Shown: piece after piece, positions 1 to 6,373 of the stretch
Layout of the letters: every line of letters begins with the position of its first letter
Position numbering within the stretch: position 1 is the stretch's first letter
NCBI GenBank assembly: GCA_029778515.1
Contig: JAKOQD010000077.1
Coordinates: 1 to 11,905, forward strand
From: Actinomycetes bacterium
GTDB lineage: Bacteria > Actinomycetota > Actinomycetes > Propionibacteriales > Propionibacteriaceae
DNA: 11,905 bases
Direction: 5' to 3'
The notes under the pieces: model-generated
What the model was told of the DNA's origin: nothing
Database searches by the model: none
The model's input: the letters and a program-made list of their open reading frames with translations, nothing else
Program-made: the position numbers and the translations under genes

Positions 1-372
1 GACGCGGACGAGATCCACCAGATCGGCGCGGTCTGCAATCCTGTGGTGACCACTCCCGAGGGCGACCAGCGGAACCTCGTATCCGAGGACGAGGGGTGCC
101 TGTCGTTGCCCGGCGGCTACCAGCCCCTGGCCCGGCCAGACAAGGCAATCTGCACCGGCGTCGACCCTTGGGGCAACCCGGTCACCATCGAGGGCACCGG
201 CATGCTGGCGCGCTGCCTGCAGCACGAGACCGACCACCTGAACGGCACGGTCTTCGGCGATCGTCTGTCCGGGCGCCTGCGCCGCAAGCTCTACGCCCAG
301 CACGAGGAACTCGCCCACCTCTACCCCGACGATTGGCCGCTCACCCCGAAGCGAACCTCGGCCGACGGCTGA
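1..372 (+). CDS. def: Peptide deformylase, 5' end missing (C-terminal 123 residues)
   Basis: The frame is open from base 1, so the gene starts upstream of the window; the GTG codons at 43 and 46 are internal valines. Peptide deformylase is a cytoplasmic metalloenzyme that removes the formyl group from the initiator methionine of nascent proteins. Two of its three signature motifs are visible: motif 2, EGCLSLP, whose Cys is a metal ligand, and motif 3, HETDHLNG, matching HExDH with two His ligands and the catalytic Glu. Motif 1 (GxGLAAxQ) would lie just before the window. The C-terminal tail after the HExDH helix (RLRRKLYAQHEEL...) has the usual length for actinobacterial enzymes. The gene is convergent with the RNA methyltransferase gene, with 141 bp between the two stops in which I see no clear terminator. 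The family assignment is secure; which paralogue it is cannot be told from the fragment. Confidence 0.95.
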   Translation, partial: DADEIHQIGAVCNPVVTTPEGDQRNLVSEDEGCLSLPGGYQPLARPDKAICTGVDPWGNPVTIEGTGMLARCLQHETDHLNGTVFGDRLSGRLRRKLYAQHEELAHLYPDDWPLTPKRTSADG

Positions 373-513
373 GCCCATCGGTGGCCGGGCCCGACGAATT
401 CCCCAGAGTCTGGCCGATCAGTGAGCAACGATCCCTGAGCCGGGCGTTGGGTCCTACATCCGCGCGGTGACTACGGGCTTCGTCAGGCTCAGCCAGCGTT
501 GAAAAGCGGTTCC

Positions 514-1317
514 CTAACCAAGCGCGTAGCCCGCGATCGCGCTGGCAGCAGCAACGTTCAGCGAGTCCACCCCGGACTTCATCGGGATTCGCACCACCGC
601 GTCCGCGGCGTCGGTCCAACCCGCACTGAGACCGTGGCCCTCAGTGCCGAGCAGCACTGCCACCCTGGCTTCTTTGGCCAGGCCAGCAGCGAAGTCGGCC
701 AGTTCGACCGCGTCCGGACGCAACGCCAGCGCGGCCACCGTGAAACCGGCCGAATGCAGCACCCCGGCAAGATCGACGTATTCGGGCAGCCGTGCCCAAG
801 GCAACGCGAACACCGTCCCCATCGAAACCTTGATCGAACGCCGGTAGAGCGGGTCTGCGCAGCGCGCGCTCACCAGCACCCCGTCCCAGCCCAGCCCGGC
901 CGCATTCCGGATCACCGCGCCGACGTTGGTGTGGTCCACGAGATCCTGCAGCACCATCACCCGGCGCCCGGCGAGCACGTCCGCGATCGTGAACCGCTCT
1001 GCGCGATACAGCGAAGCCAGCGCACCGCGATGCACGTGGAACCCGGTCACCGCCTCGGCCACTTCTTCAGTGGTCACGTACACCGGCACGTCCAAGCCGT
1101 CGAGAAGGTCCGCAAGGTCGGCCAGCCAACGCTCGGCCAGAAGGAACGACCTGGGGGGATAGCCGGCCTCGATCGCTCGTCGGATCACCTTGCTGCCTTC
1201 GGCGATGAACACCCCGCGCTCGGTCTCCAGCAGCCGGCGCAAGGTCGCTTCGCGCAGGCCCACATAGTCGCCGAGGCGCTCGTCGTCGGCCCGGTCAAGG
1301 TGTATCAGGGTGGCCAT
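514..1317 (-). CDS. SpoU/TrmH-family RNA 2'-O-methyltransferase
   Basis: The 267-residue protein is a SPOUT-class (trefoil-knot) methyltransferase that uses S-adenosylmethionine to methylate a ribose 2'-OH in rRNA or tRNA. All three SpoU motifs are present: motif 1, NVGAVIRNAAGLG (131-143), with the conserved Asn and Arg; motif 2, LLGTEGHGLS (222-231); and motif 3, IPMKSGVDSLNVAAASAI (244-261). The N-terminal third (about residues 20-100, including ETERGVFIAEGSKVIRRAIEAG) resembles the substrate-binding domain that precedes the catalytic domain in rRNA-methylating members, which makes 23S rRNA a plausible target; the actual nucleotide cannot be inferred. The ATG at 1317 has no Shine-Dalgarno, but TAGAAT ends 6 nt upstream, so the message is probably leaderless. 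It is divergent from the carrier gene. Confidence 0.93.
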   Translation of the reverse strand: MATLIHLDRADDERLGDYVGLREATLRRLLETERGVFIAEGSKVIRRAIEAGYPPRSFLLAERWLADLADLLDGLDVPVYVTTEEVAEAVTGFHVHRGALASLYRAERFTIADVLAGRRVMVLQDLVDHTNVGAVIRNAAGLGWDGVLVSARCADPLYRRSIKVSMGTVFALPWARLPEYVDLAGVLHSAGFTVAALALRPDAVELADFAAGLAKEARVAVLLGTEGHGLSAGWTDAADAVVRIPMKSGVDSLNVAAASAIAGYALG

Positions 1318-1323
1318 GGCGTG

Positions 1324-1329
1324 ATTCTA
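1324..1329 (-). promoter_or_regulatory. -10 element (TAGAAT) of the SpoU-family gene, leaderless start
   Basis: On the minus strand TAGAAT is followed by six bases and then the ATG at 1317. This places the expected transcription start at or within a base of the A of the ATG. No Shine-Dalgarno precedes the start. I see no convincing -35 element; the -35 position would fall near 1347-1352, at the start codon of the divergent carrier gene. Confidence 0.65.
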
Positions 1330-1336
1330 GGCAGCT

Positions 1337-1342
1337 TAGGAT
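1337..1342 (+). promoter_or_regulatory. -10 element (TAGGAT) of the carrier gene, leaderless start
   Basis: TAGGAT is followed by seven bases (gaggcaa) and then the ATG at 1350, so transcription would start on or next to that A. The hexamer overlaps the earlier in-frame ATG at 1341, which argues that 1341 is not the translation start. The two opposed -10 hexamers (this one and 1324-1329) are only 7 bp apart. Confidence 0.55.
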
Positions 1343-1349
1343 GAGGCAA

Positions 1350-2321
1350 ATGTCCTGGCTCTCCCGCATCCGAATCGATCGGTTTCTGCTCGCGATCATC
1401 CTCGCTGCGGTGGTGGCGTCGATCCTGCCGGCGAGCGGGTTCTGGGCGGACGCGCTGGACTGGTTCACTGCCGCGGCGATCGCACTGCTCTTTTTCCTCT
1501 ACGGCGCGCGGCTCAGCCCGGCCGAAACGCTTGCGGGACTACGCCATTGGCGGTTGCACACCACCATCCTGAGCTTCACCTACGTGGTATTCCCGTTGCT
1601 CGGCCTGGCGCTGGTGGCGCTCACCCCTGGCCTGCTCAGCCCGGGGCTGCAGGCCGGCCTGCTCTACCTGACCCTGGTGCCCTCCACCGTGCAGTCTTCG
1701 ATCGCCTTCACGTCCATCGCCCGTGGCAATGTGGCCGGCGCGGTCGTCAGCGCGTCCGCATCCAACATCCTGGGAGTGTTCCTCACTCCCCTGCTGTGCT
1801 GGCTGCTGCTCAGCAACACCGGCCAGATCAGCAACACCGCCTCGACCATCGTCGAGATCGTGCTGCAGATCTTCCTACCGTTCGTGCTCGGCCAGCTCTC
1901 CAGACGGTGGACGGCCGGCTTCGTCAGCGCCCATCCGGAACTGAAGCTGGTGGATCGCGGCTCGATCATCCTGGTGGTCTATTCGGCGTTCTCGGCCGGC
2001 ATGCGCGAGGGAATGTGGGCACAGACCTCGGTGGTCGAGCTGAGCCGGCTGGTCGTGCTCAGCCTGCTGATCCTCGCCGGCATGCTCGCGCTAACGTGGT
2101 GGGCGGCGCGCCGGCTCGGCTTCAGCAGAGCGGACGCGATCGCGATCCAGTTCTGCGGCACCAAGAAGTCACTGGCCAGCGGTCTGCCCATGGCCGGCGT
2201 GCTCTTCGCCGGACAACCGCTCGGCCTGCTGATGCTGCCGCTGGTCATCTTCCACCAGGCGCAGCTCATGGCCTGCTCAGCGCTGGCCGGACGCTACGCC
2301 AAGGTCGCACCGGGCGATTGA
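1350..2321 (+). CDS. Bile acid:sodium symporter-like membrane carrier (SBF-like, YfeH type)
   Basis: The 323-residue protein is almost entirely hydrophobic, with about ten predicted membrane helices, as in the bile acid:Na+ symporter fold. It fits the SBF-like branch (YfeH type) by its short cytoplasmic start (SRIRIDRFLLAII), the motif PSTVQSSIAFTS (111-122) followed by GNVAGAVVSASASN, the motif FCGTKKSLASGLP (268-280), and FHQAQLM in the last helix. The crossing helices in this fold bind Na+ and an organic anion; the substrate of this branch is not established, and bile acids are unlikely in a free-living bacterium. I choose ATG 1350 over ATG 1341 (three residues longer) because a TAGGAT -10 covers 1337-1342 and ends 7 nt before 1350. 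The gene is probably monocistronic: its stop is 3 bp from the stop of the opposing SPFH gene. Confidence 0.9.
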   Translation: MSWLSRIRIDRFLLAIILAAVVASILPASGFWADALDWFTAAAIALLFFLYGARLSPAETLAGLRHWRLHTTILSFTYVVFPLLGLALVALTPGLLSPGLQAGLLYLTLVPSTVQSSIAFTSIARGNVAGAVVSASASNILGVFLTPLLCWLLLSNTGQISNTASTIVEIVLQIFLPFVLGQLSRRWTAGFVSAHPELKLVDRGSIILVVYSAFSAGMREGMWAQTSVVELSRLVVLSLLILAGMLALTWWAARRLGFSRADAIAIQFCGTKKSLASGLPMAGVLFAGQPLGLLMLPLVIFHQAQLMACSALAGRYAKVAPGD

Positions 2322-2324
2322 GTC

Positions 2325-3503
2325 CTAGGCGGGCTCAGGCTCGGCTTCGGGCTCGGCCTGCTGGACCGGTTCCGCGGCCGGAACCCCCCGGGTCAGCGCG
2401 TTCTGGTTCTCGACGGCGAGCCTGGCGGCTTTGCGTCCCTCCAGGGCTTCGGCTTCGGCGATCGCCTGCTGCACCGACTTGGCCGAGTCCGCTTCGTCCT
2501 TGGTCTTCTGCTCCTCGATCTCGGCGAAGACGTCCACCCGTGCCGGTGCCTCGAACTCGCCTTCCGCTGCCTCCGGCTCCGCACCCACGCGGGCGCCCAG
2601 CGCATTCCCGGCCACCTGGCCGAGACCCTTCAACGCGTCGTTCAGCTCACTCGGGATGATCCACACCTTGTTCGACTCGCCGCGGGCCAGGTTGGGCAGC
2701 ATCCGCATGTACTGGTAGGCCAGCAGCGACTGGCTGGGCTTCCCGGCGTGAATCGCGGCGAAGGTCGTCGTGATCGCCTGCGCCTCACCTTCTGCCCTCA
2801 GCATGGACGCCTGCCGGTCGGCCTGGGCCCGCAGTACTTGGGCCTCGCGGTCACCCTGCGCCCGCAGGATGGACGCCTCGCGGTCACCGGACGCCGACAG
2901 GATCTGCGACTGCCGCTGGCCTTCTGCGGTGAGGATGGCGGCCCGCTTGTCGCGCTCAGCGCGGGCGCCCTTCTCCATCGCGTCGCGGATCGTGGCCGGC
3001 GGCTCGATCGAGCGCAGCTCGACCCGGTTCACCTTGATGCCCCACTTGCCGGTGGCCTCGTCCAGCACCGTGCGCAGCTTCTGGTTGATCTCCTCGCGGC
3101 TGGTCAGCGTCTGCTCCAGGTCGAGGCCGCCGATGATGTTGCGCAGCGTGGTCATGGTGAGCTGCTCGATGGCCTGGATGTAGTTCTGGGCCTCGTACGC
3201 CGCCCGTACCGGATCGACGATCTGGTAGTAGATCACCGAGTCGATGTTCACCATCAGGTTGTCCTCGGTGATCACGCCCTGCGGCGGGAACGGCACCACA
3301 GCCTCGCGCATGTCCATGACGTAGCGGATGCTGTCCACGAACGGCACCAGAATGTGCAGGCCCGGGTCCAGCGTGCGCTTGAACTTGCCCAGCCGCTCCA
3401 CCACCGCCACCTGCTGTTGCCGGATCTGCCGGACGCTGCGCAGCAGCACGGTGACAACGACGGCCGCCACCAGCAGCCATAGGACGATGATCACGTACTC
3501 CAT
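2325..3503 (-). CDS. SPFH/band-7 (stomatin-like) membrane protein
   Basis: This 392-residue protein belongs to the stomatin/prohibitin/flotillin family, which forms large membrane-anchored oligomers linked to membrane microdomains and protein quality control. Residues 3-22 form one N-terminal membrane segment. The SPFH domain follows (about 26-190: QQVAVVERLGKFKRTLDPG, LVPFVDSIRYVMDMRE, VITEDNLMVNIDSV, and TSREEINQKL). Next is a coiled-coil stretch of five 11-residue repeats (190-244), then the conserved AYQYMRMLPNLARGESNKVW block (262-281). The C-terminus is a low-complexity tail rich in Ala, Glu and Pro (about 300-392). It sits 17 bp after the NfeD gene, and NfeD-SPFH is a classic operonic partnership. 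A good Shine-Dalgarno, GAGGAG at 3510-3515, lies 6 nt before the ATG. It resembles the mycobacterial SPFH protein near inhA. Its precise role is inferred only from the family. Confidence 0.94.
   Translation of the reverse strand: MEYVIIVLWLLVAAVVVTVLLRSVRQIRQQQVAVVERLGKFKRTLDPGLHILVPFVDSIRYVMDMREAVVPFPPQGVITEDNLMVNIDSVIYYQIVDPVRAAYEAQNYIQAIEQLTMTTLRNIIGGLDLEQTLTSREEINQKLRTVLDEATGKWGIKVNRVELRSIEPPATIRDAMEKGARAERDKRAAILTAEGQRQSQILSASGDREASILRAQGDREAQVLRAQADRQASMLRAEGEAQAITTTFAAIHAGKPSQSLLAYQYMRMLPNLARGESNKVWIIPSELNDALKGLGQVAGNALGARVGAEPEAAEGEFEAPARVDVFAEIEEQKTKDEADSAKSVQQAIAEAEALEGRKAARLAVENQNALTRGVPAAEPVQQAEPEAEPEPA
2772..2936 (-). repeat. Five tandem 33-bp units encoding 11-residue repeats in the SPFH protein
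   Basis: Residues 190-244 of the SPFH protein divide exactly into five 11-mers: ILTAEGQRQSQ, ILSASGDREAS, ILRAQGDREAQ, VLRAQADRQAS and MLRAEGEAQAI. The consensus is hydrophobic-Leu-x-Ala-x-Gly/Ala-x-Arg-x-Ala-x. An 11-residue period predicts a slightly right-handed coiled coil, the rod that packs around the oligomer in SPFH proteins. The middle units are also alike in DNA (gcctcgcggtcacc recurs at 2845 and 2876), which suggests duplication of whole 33-bp units. Confidence 0.85.
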
Positions 3504-3520
3504 TTGTTGCTCCTCTGGGG

Positions 3521-3979
3521 TCAGGGCAGGGCCAGGTGACGGGGGTAGACGATGACAGTAGCGCCGTCGACGCGGTAGATCTCAATCTCGGTGCCGGCGG
3601 CGATCGTGCCCTCAAGGCTGTGCGCCGTCCACACTTCGCCGGCCACCTTCACCTCACCCGCGGACGCGGTGATCTCGGTGAGCGCCACCCCGGAACTGCC
3701 GACCATCTTGTCGATGCTGGAGCGGTAGCCGGGTAGATCACGCAACTTGCGCAGCAGCGTTGGCCGCAGCAACCCGAGCATGGCCACCGCGACCACAACG
3801 GCCACCAGGAACTGCACCCAGATCAGCCCGGGGAAGGCCAATGCGACCAGCCCGCCAGCCAGTGCGCCGACCGCAAGCATCAGCAGCGTGAAGTCAAGGG
3901 TCAACATTTCGGCCATCGCCAGCAGGGCAGCCAGCACCATCCACGCAGCCCAGGCGTGCTCAGCGAGCCACTCAGCCAT
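3521..3979 (-). CDS. NfeD-like membrane protein (short form)
   Basis: The 152-residue protein has the short NfeD architecture: three to four membrane segments in residues 10-80 (AWMVLAALLAMAEML, LLMLAVGALAGGLVALAF, and VQFLVAVVVAVAMLGLL), then a soluble OB-fold domain (about 90-150) with GEVKVAGEVWTAHS and GTEIEIYRVDGATVIVYP. Short NfeD proteins lack the N-terminal ClpP-like protease domain and are thought to work with the SPFH partner encoded beside them, here 17 bp downstream. The Shine-Dalgarno GAGGGG (3985-3990) lies 5 nt before the ATG. The gap to the upstream ABC ATPase gene is 42 bp, so the three genes may be co-transcribed; I see no clear TAnnnT hexamer at the right distance for a separate promoter. 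Confidence 0.9.
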   Translation of the reverse strand: MAEWLAEHAWAAWMVLAALLAMAEMLTLDFTLLMLAVGALAGGLVALAFPGLIWVQFLVAVVVAVAMLGLLRPTLLRKLRDLPGYRSSIDKMVGSSGVALTEITASAGEVKVAGEVWTAHSLEGTIAAGTEIEIYRVDGATVIVYPRHLALP

Positions 3980-4021
3980 CGGTTCCCCTCAACTCGGTTT
4001 ACGGACGGGATCTGGAACCCA

Positions 4022-4837
4022 TCATGCCAACCGAGTGGGAAGGTGGTGGCCGGCACGAGCAGCTGCCCGTGCCGCCCAGCGTCCGCCGACGTTGCTCACT
4101 TCCAGCAGCAGGTCGAAAGTCGCGCTCAGCAGCGGCCCGGTGAGGGTCTTCTCGATCGGGCCGGCTGCCACCACCCGGCCATGCTTGAGCAGCAGCGCGT
4201 GCGTGACGCCCAGTGGAATCTCCTCAACATGGTGGGTGACCAGCACGGTGGCCGGGGACAGTTCGTGGGTACACAGCTCCGAGAGAGTGGTGACCAGGGC
4301 CTCACGCCCGGCCAGGTCGAGGCCGGCGGCAGGCTCGTCCAGCAGCAACAGTTCGGGGTCGGTCATCAGCGCCCGTGCGATCTGTACCCGCTTACGCTCA
4401 CCCTCGCTGAGGGTGCCGAAAGTACGGTCGGCCAGATGGTCGACCCGCAGTTGCTGCATCAACTGCCGGGCGCGCTCGTGGTCGAGTTCGTCGTAATCCT
4501 CGCGCCAGCGGCCCATCACTGCGTACGCGGCCGAGACCACCACATCGGAAACCCGCTCCGACTTGGGGATCCGGTCGGCCAGCGCGGCCGAGGTCACGCC
4601 GATGCGCGGACGCAACTCGAACACGTCCACCGCGCCGAGCCGCTCACCCAGGATCGAAGCCGAGCCGCGGGACGGATGCCATTGGGCGCCCAGGACCTGC
4701 AGCATCGTGGTCTTGCCGGCGCCGTTAGGCCCGATCACGACCCAGCGCTCATCCTCCTGCACCGTCCAACTGACGTTGTCGAGAAGGGTGGAGCCGGATC
4801 GGATGATCGAGACACCCTCGAGTTGGACGACGTTCAT
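4022..4837 (-). CDS. Stand-alone ABC ATPase (ModF/PhrA-like, COG1119 type)
   Basis: The 271-residue protein is a single ABC nucleotide-binding domain: Walker A GPNGAGKTT (36-44), signature LSEGERKR (143-150), Walker B LLLLDEP (163-169), D-loop GLDL, and H-loop His202 (VTHH). The Q-loop Gln is not where expected; the sequence there is IGVTSAALADRIP (79-91). This SAAL...RIP stretch and the C-terminal SATFDLLLEV...GRW module fit the COG1119 group, annotated as molybdenum-transport ATPase/PhrA. There is no membrane subunit or binding protein nearby, so import is unproven; a non-transport role is possible. The start is MNVVQLEG at 4837: the frame is open further upstream into fabI, but homology begins here and TAAGTT ends 7 nt upstream. 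It lies 20 bp after the fabI stop. Confidence 0.85.
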   Translation of the reverse strand: MNVVQLEGVSIIRSGSTLLDNVSWTVQEDERWVVIGPNGAGKTTMLQVLGAQWHPSRGSASILGERLGAVDVFELRPRIGVTSAALADRIPKSERVSDVVVSAAYAVMGRWREDYDELDHERARQLMQQLRVDHLADRTFGTLSEGERKRVQIARALMTDPELLLLDEPAAGLDLAGREALVTTLSELCTHELSPATVLVTHHVEEIPLGVTHALLLKHGRVVAAGPIEKTLTGPLLSATFDLLLEVSNVGGRWAARAAARAGHHLPTRLA

Positions 4838-4844
4838 ACCGCCC

Positions 4845-4850
4845 AACTTA
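4845..4850 (-). promoter_or_regulatory. -10 element (TAAGTT) before the ABC ATPase gene, leaderless start
   Basis: On the minus strand TAAGTT is followed by seven bases (gggcggt) and the ATG at 4837. It sits in the 20-bp gap after the fabI stop, so the ATPase and possibly nfeD-SPFH can be transcribed independently of fabG-fabI. No typical Shine-Dalgarno is present, and no clear -35 is visible in the fabI 3' end. Confidence 0.55.
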
Positions 4851-4857
4851 GCGACCC

Positions 4858-5628
4858 TCAGGCCCCCGTGGAGTGCAGCCCACCGTCCACATGCAGCATT
4901 TCGCCGGTGGTGGCCGGGAACCAGTCGCTCAGCAACGCCACCACAGCCTTCGCGGTGGGCGTGAGGTCCTTCGGGTCCCAACCGAGCGGCGCCCGCTTGC
5001 CCCAGATGTTGTTGAACTCCTCCGAACCGGGGATGGCCTTTTTGGCGATCGTCTCCAGCGGGCCTGCCGCCACCAGGTTGCAGCGGACGCCCTCGGGACC
5101 GAGATAGCGGGCGAGGTAGCGCGAGGTGCTCTCAAGTGCCGCCTTGGAAACGCCCATCCAGTCGTAGATCGGCCAGGAGGTCCGGGCGTCGAAGGTCAGG
5201 CCCACGATCGCGGCGGACGGTGCGAACAGCGGCTTGCAGGCGATCGCCAGACTCACCAGGGAGTAGGCGGACACGTTGACCGAGAAGCCGACGTCGGAGA
5301 ACGGCGTGGAGAGGAACTTGCCGCCGAGCGCGGTCTCCGGGTTCGCGAAAGCGATCGAGTGCACCACGCCGTCGAGGCGGTCGAAGTGTTCACCGAGACG
5401 ATCGGCGAGGCTGGCCAGGTGGCTTTCGTCGGTGACGTCCAGTTCGAGCAGCGGCGGCGGCGAGTCGAGCCGGTTCAGCACGCGCGCGGTAAGGCTCATC
5501 GCGCGGCCGAAGTTCGACACCACTACGTTCGCGCCCTCGGCCTGGGCGATCTCAGCCACGCGGTAGCCGATCGAGGTGTTCATGGTCACACCGGCGACCA
5601 GGATGTTCTTGCCTTCGAGAATGCCCAT
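4858..5628 (-). CDS. fabI: Enoyl-[acyl-carrier-protein] reductase, InhA/FabI type (NADH)
   Basis: This 256-residue short-chain-dehydrogenase-fold enzyme reduces trans-2-enoyl-ACP with NADH, the last step of each FAS-II elongation cycle. It clearly belongs to the InhA/FabI group. The nucleotide-binding start is KNILVAGVTMNTSIGYRVA, and LLELDVTDESHLASLADRL and DGVVHSIAFA (86-95) follow. The catalytic pair is Tyr155 and Lys162 in YDWMGVSKAALES, with Phe146 at the place of InhA Phe149. NLVAAGPLETIA, RAPLGW, ALLSDWFPATTG and the C-terminal VDGG are also present. The substrate-binding loop (about 193-212) is roughly ten residues shorter than in mycobacterial InhA as I recall it, suggesting ordinary chain lengths rather than mycolate precursors. 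It follows fabG by 10 bp, with Shine-Dalgarno GAAAGG (5635-5640) overlapping the fabG stop, so the two are translationally close and surely one operon. Confidence 0.95.
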   Translation of the reverse strand: MGILEGKNILVAGVTMNTSIGYRVAEIAQAEGANVVVSNFGRAMSLTARVLNRLDSPPPLLELDVTDESHLASLADRLGEHFDRLDGVVHSIAFANPETALGGKFLSTPFSDVGFSVNVSAYSLVSLAIACKPLFAPSAAIVGLTFDARTSWPIYDWMGVSKAALESTSRYLARYLGPEGVRCNLVAAGPLETIAKKAIPGSEEFNNIWGKRAPLGWDPKDLTPTAKAVVALLSDWFPATTGEMLHVDGGLHSTGA

Positions 5629-5634
5629 GCGATG

Positions 5635-5640
5635 CCTTTC
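5635..5640 (-). promoter_or_regulatory. Shine-Dalgarno of fabI, overlapping the fabG stop codon
   Basis: GAAAGG on the minus strand is 6 nt before the fabI ATG and shares two bases with the fabG TGA. Ribosomes ending fabG would uncover or directly reuse this site, consistent with coupled, balanced expression of the two enzymes. Confidence 0.7.
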
Positions 5641-6367
5641 AGTGCCCCATGCCCAGGCCGCCGTCGACCGGGAGAACCGCGCCGGAGATGAAGCCAGCCT
5701 CCTCGCCCGCGAGGAACGCCACCGCTGCGGCCACCTCTTCGGGCTGGCCGAGGCGCGCCGCGGGAATGGACGCGAGGTAGCGCGCGATCACGTCCTCGGA
5801 CAGCACTGCGGTCATGTCGGTTTCGATGAAGCCGGGCGCGACCACGTTCGCGGTGACGCCGCGGCTGCCGATCTCGCGGGTCAGCGAGCGGGCCATGCCC
5901 ACCAGGGCGGACTTGGACGCGGAGTAGTTCACCTGGCCGGCCGAGCCGTACAGCGCCACCACCGAGCCGGTGAAGACGATCCGGCCGAAGCGCTGGCGGA
6001 TCATGCTCTTCGCCGCGCGGCGCGCGCAGCGGAAAGCACCGCTGAGGTTGACGTTGAGGACGGCGTCCCAGTCGGCATCGCTCATCCGCAGGATCAGGGT
6101 GTCCTTCGTGATGCCGGCGTTGGCCACCAGGATCTCGACCGGGCCGTTCGCTTCCTCGGCTGCGGCGAAGGCGGCGTCGACCTGTTCGGCGTCGGTCACG
6201 TTGCAGTTGATGCCGATCGCACCGGCCGGCGCCTCGCCGCCCAGGTCTAGGCTGGCCACCTTGTGCCCGGCTGCGAGGAAGCGCTCGACGATGGCCCGGC
6301 CGATGCCGCGGTTGCCGCCGGTCACGACCACACTGCGCGCGATTGGGTTTGTTGAGATTTCAGTCAC
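5639..6367 (-). CDS. fabG: 3-oxoacyl-[acyl-carrier-protein] reductase, MabA-like
   Basis: The 242-residue short-chain dehydrogenase reduces 3-ketoacyl-ACP with NADPH, the first reduction of FAS-II elongation. Visible motifs are TGGNRGIG (16-23) for the cofactor, NAG (83-85), Asn107, and the active-site triad Ser135, Tyr148 and Lys152 (YSASK). TANVVAPGFIETDM and the C-terminus ISGAVLPVDGGLGMGH complete it. The GMGH ending and TGGNRGIG match mycobacterial MabA/FabG1, and like MabA it is directly followed by the enoyl reductase. Translation starts at GTG 6367 with no Shine-Dalgarno; TAGCGT ends 6 nt upstream, so a leaderless mRNA is likely. It diverges from the DUF3099 gene across about 98 bp. 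Confidence 0.95.
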   Translation of the reverse strand: MTEISTNPIARSVVVTGGNRGIGRAIVERFLAAGHKVASLDLGGEAPAGAIGINCNVTDAEQVDAAFAAAEEANGPVEILVANAGITKDTLILRMSDADWDAVLNVNLSGAFRCARRAAKSMIRQRFGRIVFTGSVVALYGSAGQVNYSASKSALVGMARSLTREIGSRGVTANVVAPGFIETDMTAVLSEDVIARYLASIPAARLGQPEEVAAAVAFLAGEEAGFISGAVLPVDGGLGMGH

Positions 6368-6373
6368 GGCGCA

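Noticed and set aside
435..492. Inverted repeat CTGAGCC...GGCTCAG as a terminator between the deformylase and SpoU genes
   Set aside because: The arms are only 7 bp with a 44-nt loop and no T-tract follows, so it is not a convincing terminator or operator.
499..1344. Long open frame (281 codons) on the plus strand opposite the SpoU gene
   Set aside because: It is antisense to a gene with all SpoU motifs, its product is a His/Arg/Gln/Pro-rich sequence with no family look, and such frames are normal in high-GC DNA.
1547..2659. 370-codon plus-strand frame within the carrier and SPFH genes
   Set aside because: It is an out-of-frame reading rich in Arg, Pro and Ala; the carrier frame has clear membrane helices and family motifs, and the frame also crosses the opposing SPFH gene.
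2748..3482. 244-codon plus-strand frame opposite the SPFH gene
   Set aside because: It is the mirror of the repeat-rich SPFH coding strand; its apparent repeats derive from the SPFH 11-mers.
4838..4981. N-terminal extension of the ABC ATPase reading back into fabI
   Set aside because: The extra 48 residues show no ABC similarity and overlap the fabI 3' end; the ABC domain and a promoter-spaced ATG both point to 4837.
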